Shown: piece by piece, positions 58,976-61,895 of the stretch | How the letters are laid out: every line of letters begins with the position of its first letter | Position numbering within the stretch: the stretch's first letter is position 1 | Source of the DNA: a virus | IMG/VR virus record: IMGVR_UViG_3300035564_000051 | Coordinates: 1 to 61,895 of that record | Strand: one strand, 5' to 3' | DNA: 61,895 bases | Program-made: the position numbers and the translations under genes | The notes under the pieces: generated by a model | Told to the model about the DNA's origin: nothing | What the model saw: only the letters and a program-made list of their open reading frames with translations | Database searches by the model: none

Positions 58976-60038
58976 GGTTCTCATACTCTCGATTTTTCTG
59001 CCGCTGATGGTACTGGCTCAGAGATCAGTCACCATTCGCGTTGATACTTTGCGTCCATACCTGAACGGAAGTATCACATTCGTCCCGCCCTTGACTGGAG
59101 GCTACTGGTCCCGCACAGGTGGAAAGCTCCAACCCCTGTATTCCAGCGATACACTCTGGATGTCGTTCGCAAAACTCGATTCAATCAAGGTTAGAATTGC
59201 CTACCTCGATTCACTCTGGCTTGTGAGCACCAACGGAACGAACAAAGTTCTTCTCCAGTACACGGGAACGAACAACGGGTCTGTGATTATTCGGGACAGG
59301 GGAACCCCGGACTTCAAAGACACGATGATGACCTCAAGCAAGCTGCCCGCGTTCTTGAAGGGTCTCTTAAGTGGTAACTGGGCAGACTGGGCAAGTGGAG
59401 GTGGAGGCTATGGAAGCTATCAGGCATGGGGAACGGCAGGATTCGATACAACCAAGTTGAGAAACCCCTCGAACAATACAGTAGTCAGTATTGTCAATTC
59501 CACTTCCACATCCGATACAACGATCAACATTCTTGCGCTCGGTGGAGGCGCAAGCAATATCGGAGTAGTTGGAGTCATGGCCGACGAAACCCGAACCGAC
59601 ACAGCTCTTGTTGCCGACACCTATCTCATAGCGACGATGGCAGGAACAACAAGCCATTCATACGCGTACGGGGGAGTGTACGCGGGATATATCGACCTGT
59701 TTGTAGAAAACCCGTACACGCCGACAGGGATCGGTATTGGTTTCACCTTGCCCGACCCCGCGTACACCGTGATGAACGTGTATGCAGACTACTTCTATAC
59801 GATGGGCGACTCCGCCGTTTATCGCACCACCCCGATCACGACTGTCGTTAGTGATGCGAAAACGAACCTAACATGGACGGACGACTCACACTACTATCGC
59901 TATGTCCGATTGAATTGGTTCCTCGACAATCGCTACGGTTACTCCGGCCAACTCAAATTCCTTTGGGCTGCGCCGCCCAGTGGCACAACAACTAAAGTCC
60001 TTGCGGCAACAACCCTCGTAGGATACCGCCTCCAATGA
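58944..60038 (+). CDS. Exported fibre-like protein
   Basis: 364 aa from ATG 58944, which has GAGG 6 nt upstream. The N-terminal 28 residues are a signal peptide (MFAISPRQISKVLILSIFLPL, end VLAQ). The mature protein begins RSVTIRVDTLRPY, close to QEVKVDTLRPN of the gene at 61299. It has a glycine-rich linker (GGGGYGSYQ), and a C-terminal module YVRLNWFL...GYSGQLKFLW...LAATTLVGYRLQ like two other fibre genes. By eye it has nine D-(S/T)-(A/I/L/V/M/T) motifs. It overlaps the nozzle gene by 32 bp. Confidence 0.65.
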   Translation: MFAISPRQISKVLILSIFLPLMVLAQRSVTIRVDTLRPYLNGSITFVPPLTGGYWSRTGGKLQPLYSSDTLWMSFAKLDSIKVRIAYLDSLWLVSTNGTNKVLLQYTGTNNGSVIIRDRGTPDFKDTMMTSSKLPAFLKGLLSGNWADWASGGGGYGSYQAWGTAGFDTTKLRNPSNNTVVSIVNSTSTSDTTINILALGGGASNIGVVGVMADETRTDTALVADTYLIATMAGTTSHSYAYGGVYAGYIDLFVENPYTPTGIGIGFTLPDPAYTVMNVYADYFYTMGDSAVYRTTPITTVVSDAKTNLTWTDDSHYYRYVRLNWFLDNRYGYSGQLKFLWAAPPSGTTTKVLAATTLVGYRLQ

Positions 60039-60838
60039 AAAAACTACTTTTCATATTACTCGTAGCGATCCCACTTCAGGCTCAAGAGTTTGCCCTGAGG
60101 ATGGGAAAGGACGTAGAAACAAAAACCGCCGCTCCAATAGTCGCGGACACTTTCGACTCTGGCGTTCTTCCAGAAAATTCGACTTGGGTTGTTCAGTACG
60201 AACTTATTTTCAGACTGTGGGAGGGCAAAGGTGAGTTTTGGTGGAACCGGAACTTTGGCCCCCCTATATGGCAAAATTGGGATGATTGCCCCATTGATGG
60301 CCCCGGTGGAACTCGCTACGACTCAGTGTACAATCTCTACGGGGGTGAATGGTTTGAACGGGTTGATGTTGCGTTTCAATTTCCAGAAGGGTCGACGCTC
60401 AAGGGTCAATTCAACTATTTGTCCCATGATGAAATTTTCGACACGACGGTTGCCGATTGGGTACCCGGTGACTACCAATGGCAATGGTTGTGGATTGGTG
60501 GTGGCGACTGCTACTGGGTTTTCGTTCCCGGTTACGCAACCACGTACAGGAAGGTCAACCCCTGGCCGTACTTTGAGGAAAACAAGAAGCTGGTCGGACT
60601 AACAAACTCCGTGGGCTATCAAGACATCGTGAACGGTCGAAGTTACGAGTGCGACTTCTTTCATTCGTACCGCGGTCTTGACACTAACTATGTAAGATTG
60701 AAAATGAGTTTCATTTTAAGCGTCGGCGGTACAGCGGGACACCTCTACTTTCTTTGGTCGCCGATAAAGAATGGCGGAGAAGCCGTTTGGGTATCTCTCA
60801 AACGCGGTTCAACTCTTTGGATGAAGAGGATAAGCTAG
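60035..60838 (+). CDS. Exported fibre-tip-like protein
   Basis: 267 aa, ATGA overlap. Signal peptide: MKKLLFILLVAIPLQAQEFAL, cleavage at A-Q. The middle is Trp/Gly/Asp-rich (FWWNRNFGPPIWQNWDD; YQWQWLWIGGGDCYWVF), suggesting carbohydrate contact. The C-terminal module YVRLKMSFILSVGGTAGHLY then FLWSP...LWMKRIS is in outline the same as in the genes at 58944 and 1-823. It probably serves as an alternative tip or adhesin. Confidence 0.62.
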   Translation: MKKLLFILLVAIPLQAQEFALRMGKDVETKTAAPIVADTFDSGVLPENSTWVVQYELIFRLWEGKGEFWWNRNFGPPIWQNWDDCPIDGPGGTRYDSVYNLYGGEWFERVDVAFQFPEGSTLKGQFNYLSHDEIFDTTVADWVPGDYQWQWLWIGGGDCYWVFVPGYATTYRKVNPWPYFEENKKLVGLTNSVGYQDIVNGRSYECDFFHSYRGLDTNYVRLKMSFILSVGGTAGHLYFLWSPIKNGGEAVWVSLKRGSTLWMKRIS

Positions 60839-61302
60839 TGCTTAATCGTCTCAAAAAATTTGAATTTGAACTAACCCGAATGCTCGCCTATGGGCGCGAG
60901 AACATGGATCTTCGGCCCGTACTTACGAGCCTGGTCAAAATGCTCGGCGAGGAAGTAGACTATATCGAGAAGAATGTTACATCACAGGTCACTCCTGCCC
61001 CGGCATCAGGCGGAACGGTGATTATCAATGGAACCACCGTAGTCACTTCCGTAGGCGCTGCTCCTGTAGGAGTAATTGCGATCATCAATCAGGCTGTTGT
61101 CTCTGGAGCAAATACAATCACCTTTGCCTCACCGCTCATCAGCGCGGTCTATGGTGGCTTCTTGGTGCTGTCAGATTCAGAAGGCACATTGATCGACAGC
61201 GCGGAACTAAGAATGCGCTCTACCGGCATGACAGCCAATCAGTTCATCTACACCGCGCCATCAGCCGGACACCTGTACGGATTTGCGGTAGTCGCCACAT
61301 GA
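60838..61302 (+). CDS. Small fibre-associated protein
   Basis: 154 aa from GTG 60838, which overlaps the previous stop (TAGTG) and has AAGAGGAT upstream. Helical start (VLNRLKKFEFELTRMLAYG; LVKMLGEEVDYIEKNV) followed by an all-beta tail (GGTVIINGTTVVTSVGAAP; NTITFASPLISAVYGGFLV). No signal peptide, unlike its neighbours. Possibly a fibre linker or chaperone; not recognised. Confidence 0.5.
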   Translation: MLNRLKKFEFELTRMLAYGRENMDLRPVLTSLVKMLGEEVDYIEKNVTSQVTPAPASGGTVIINGTTVVTSVGAAPVGVIAIINQAVVSGANTITFASPLISAVYGGFLVLSDSEGTLIDSAELRMRSTGMTANQFIYTAPSAGHLYGFAVVAT

Positions 61303-61895
61303 GAAAGCTATTCTACATACTGATGATGCTTCCCTTGATTGCTCTCTCGCAGTCAACCCAGAAGCAGGCATTTCAAGAAGTGAAGGTTGACACCTTAAGA
61401 CCCAATCACTACGGACCCTCTTGGGGAATTGTCATTGCATGGCACGATACTGTCTCTGTGAAGATATTCAAGGACTCCATTCTCTTCGGGAAGGTCAGGA
61501 TTGGCTCAAGCGGTTCTTTGATCGACTCTGCAATCGTCCAAGCTGATACACTTCTGTTCTGGTCAGGGGGAAGCAAATACAAAGCTTTCAAGAACGGCAC
61601 TGGAAGCGGCTCGTCATTTGTTGCCAAAGCCGATAGCTCTCTGATGCCGGGGTACGTGACAAGAACGCAAATCGCAACTGATTCTACCAACAGAAACACT
61701 CTACTTGCACTTAAGGTTGCAAAGTCAGACTCGTCAGCTATGCCGGGTTATGTCACACGCTCGCAAATCCTAACAGACTCAACCAATCGAAACGCTTTAT
61801 TGGCCTTGAAAGTAGCGAAGTCTGATAGCAGCGCAATGCCCGGATATGCGACGCGTACAATGATTCAAACTGATTCCACGAACAGAAATGTTCTG
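61299..61895 (+). CDS. Tail fibre, N-terminal part (exported; continues at 1-823)
   Basis: 199 codons to the window edge, start overlapping the previous stop (ATGA). Signal peptide MRKLFYILMMLPLIALSQS. The mature N-terminus QEVKVDTLRPNHYG matches the gene at 58944. From about residue 115 a 32-residue repeat unit (KSDSSAMPGYVTRSQILTD then STNRNALLALKV) starts, three copies at exactly 96-bp spacing. Each has a TDST motif. The remaining repeats and the C-terminus are at 1-823; joining both ends needs a length that is 2 modulo 3. Confidence 0.78.
   Translation, partial: MRKLFYILMMLPLIALSQSTQKQAFQEVKVDTLRPNHYGPSWGIVIAWHDTVSVKIFKDSILFGKVRIGSSGSLIDSAIVQADTLLFWSGGSKYKAFKNGTGSGSSFVAKADSSLMPGYVTRTQIATDSTNRNTLLALKVAKSDSSAMPGYVTRSQILTDSTNRNALLALKVAKSDSSAMPGYATRTMIQTDSTNRNVL
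61644..61895 (+). repeat. 96-bp fibre repeats at the window end
   Basis: MPGY codons start at 61644, 61740 and 61836, exactly 96 bp apart. Two further copies open the window (MPGY at 5 and 68, the first shortened to 63 bp). About 55 bp from 68 is nearly identical to the copy at 61740, which explains why the assembly broke here. Confidence 0.92.

Noticed and set aside
1-61895. Terminal direct repeat at the window ends
   Set aside because: Shared sequence is the internal fibre repeat, diverging after about 12 bp at the very start and spaced by 96 bp elsewhere.
1-61895. tRNA genes, CRISPR arrays, insertion sequences, integrase or attachment sites
   Set aside because: None seen by reading both strands; the short repeats found are coding or gene-boundary repeats without spacer structure.

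Overview
The window is an almost complete genome, about 62 kb, of a tailed double-stranded DNA phage. It carries small and large terminase, a P22-type portal, a scaffold-like protein, a major capsid candidate, three adaptor-size proteins, a nozzle-like tail protein, fibre-like proteins and large internal/ejection-type proteins. There is no tape-measure, sheath or tail-tube series, so the virion is probably short-tailed (podovirus-like). I see no integrase, repressor/lysogeny module, tRNA, CRISPR, DNA polymerase, helicase, primase or phage RNA polymerase. The phage therefore looks virulent and dependent on host replication and transcription. The two window ends lie inside one repeat-rich tail-fibre gene (61299 to the end, continuing at 1-823), so the molecule is circular or circularly permuted and the contig broke in a 96-bp repeat. 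The signal peptides end in A-Q or S-Q, as is common in the Bacteroidota/Chlorobiota/Ignavibacteriota group, and this is the best host hint. Clear Shine-Dalgarno sites and a sigma70-like promoter argue against a typical Bacteroidia host. The host call is an inference.

Layout (nearly everything is on the + strand, with many ATGA/TAATG overlaps): 1-13.3 kb holds the fibre C-terminus, a lipoprotein, internal/ejection-type proteins and virion-surface proteins. 13.3-13.5 kb has one candidate minus-strand membrane gene. 13.5-16.8 kb has an intein-split ATP-grasp ligase, a GNAT and a C39-like peptidase. 16.8-21.0 kb is a lysis/membrane region with an M15-like peptidase, metallophosphoesterase and deoxyribosyltransferase-like protein. 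21.0-21.2 kb is the main regulatory gap, with the best promoter. 21.2-25.2 kb holds early genes (OB-like protein, recombination-associated coiled coil, DnaQ exonuclease, a free-standing Rad50-type zinc hook). 25.8-33.5 kb is a surface-glycan-type cassette: membrane GT-C transferase, GT4, class I methyltransferase, two radical SAM enzymes, FkbM methyltransferase and GT9. 33.5-42.6 kb is an array of small accessory genes with repeated gene-boundary sequences, a DNA methyltransferase, DUF5131 and HNH nucleases. 42.7-61.9 kb is the packaging, head and tail module.

The most unusual features are these. Six virion-cluster genes encode proteins with Sec or lipoprotein signal peptides. Several of those proteins are dense in D-(S/T)-(A/I/L/V/M/T), the Bacteroidetes O-glycosylation sequon, and the same phage carries a membrane glycosyltransferase cassette. 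I infer that the phage may export some of its own fibre-like proteins and glycosylate them, or remodel the host envelope. Other candidates are the ATP-grasp/GNAT/C39 triad and the gene-boundary repeats that appear to have shuffled small accessory genes.
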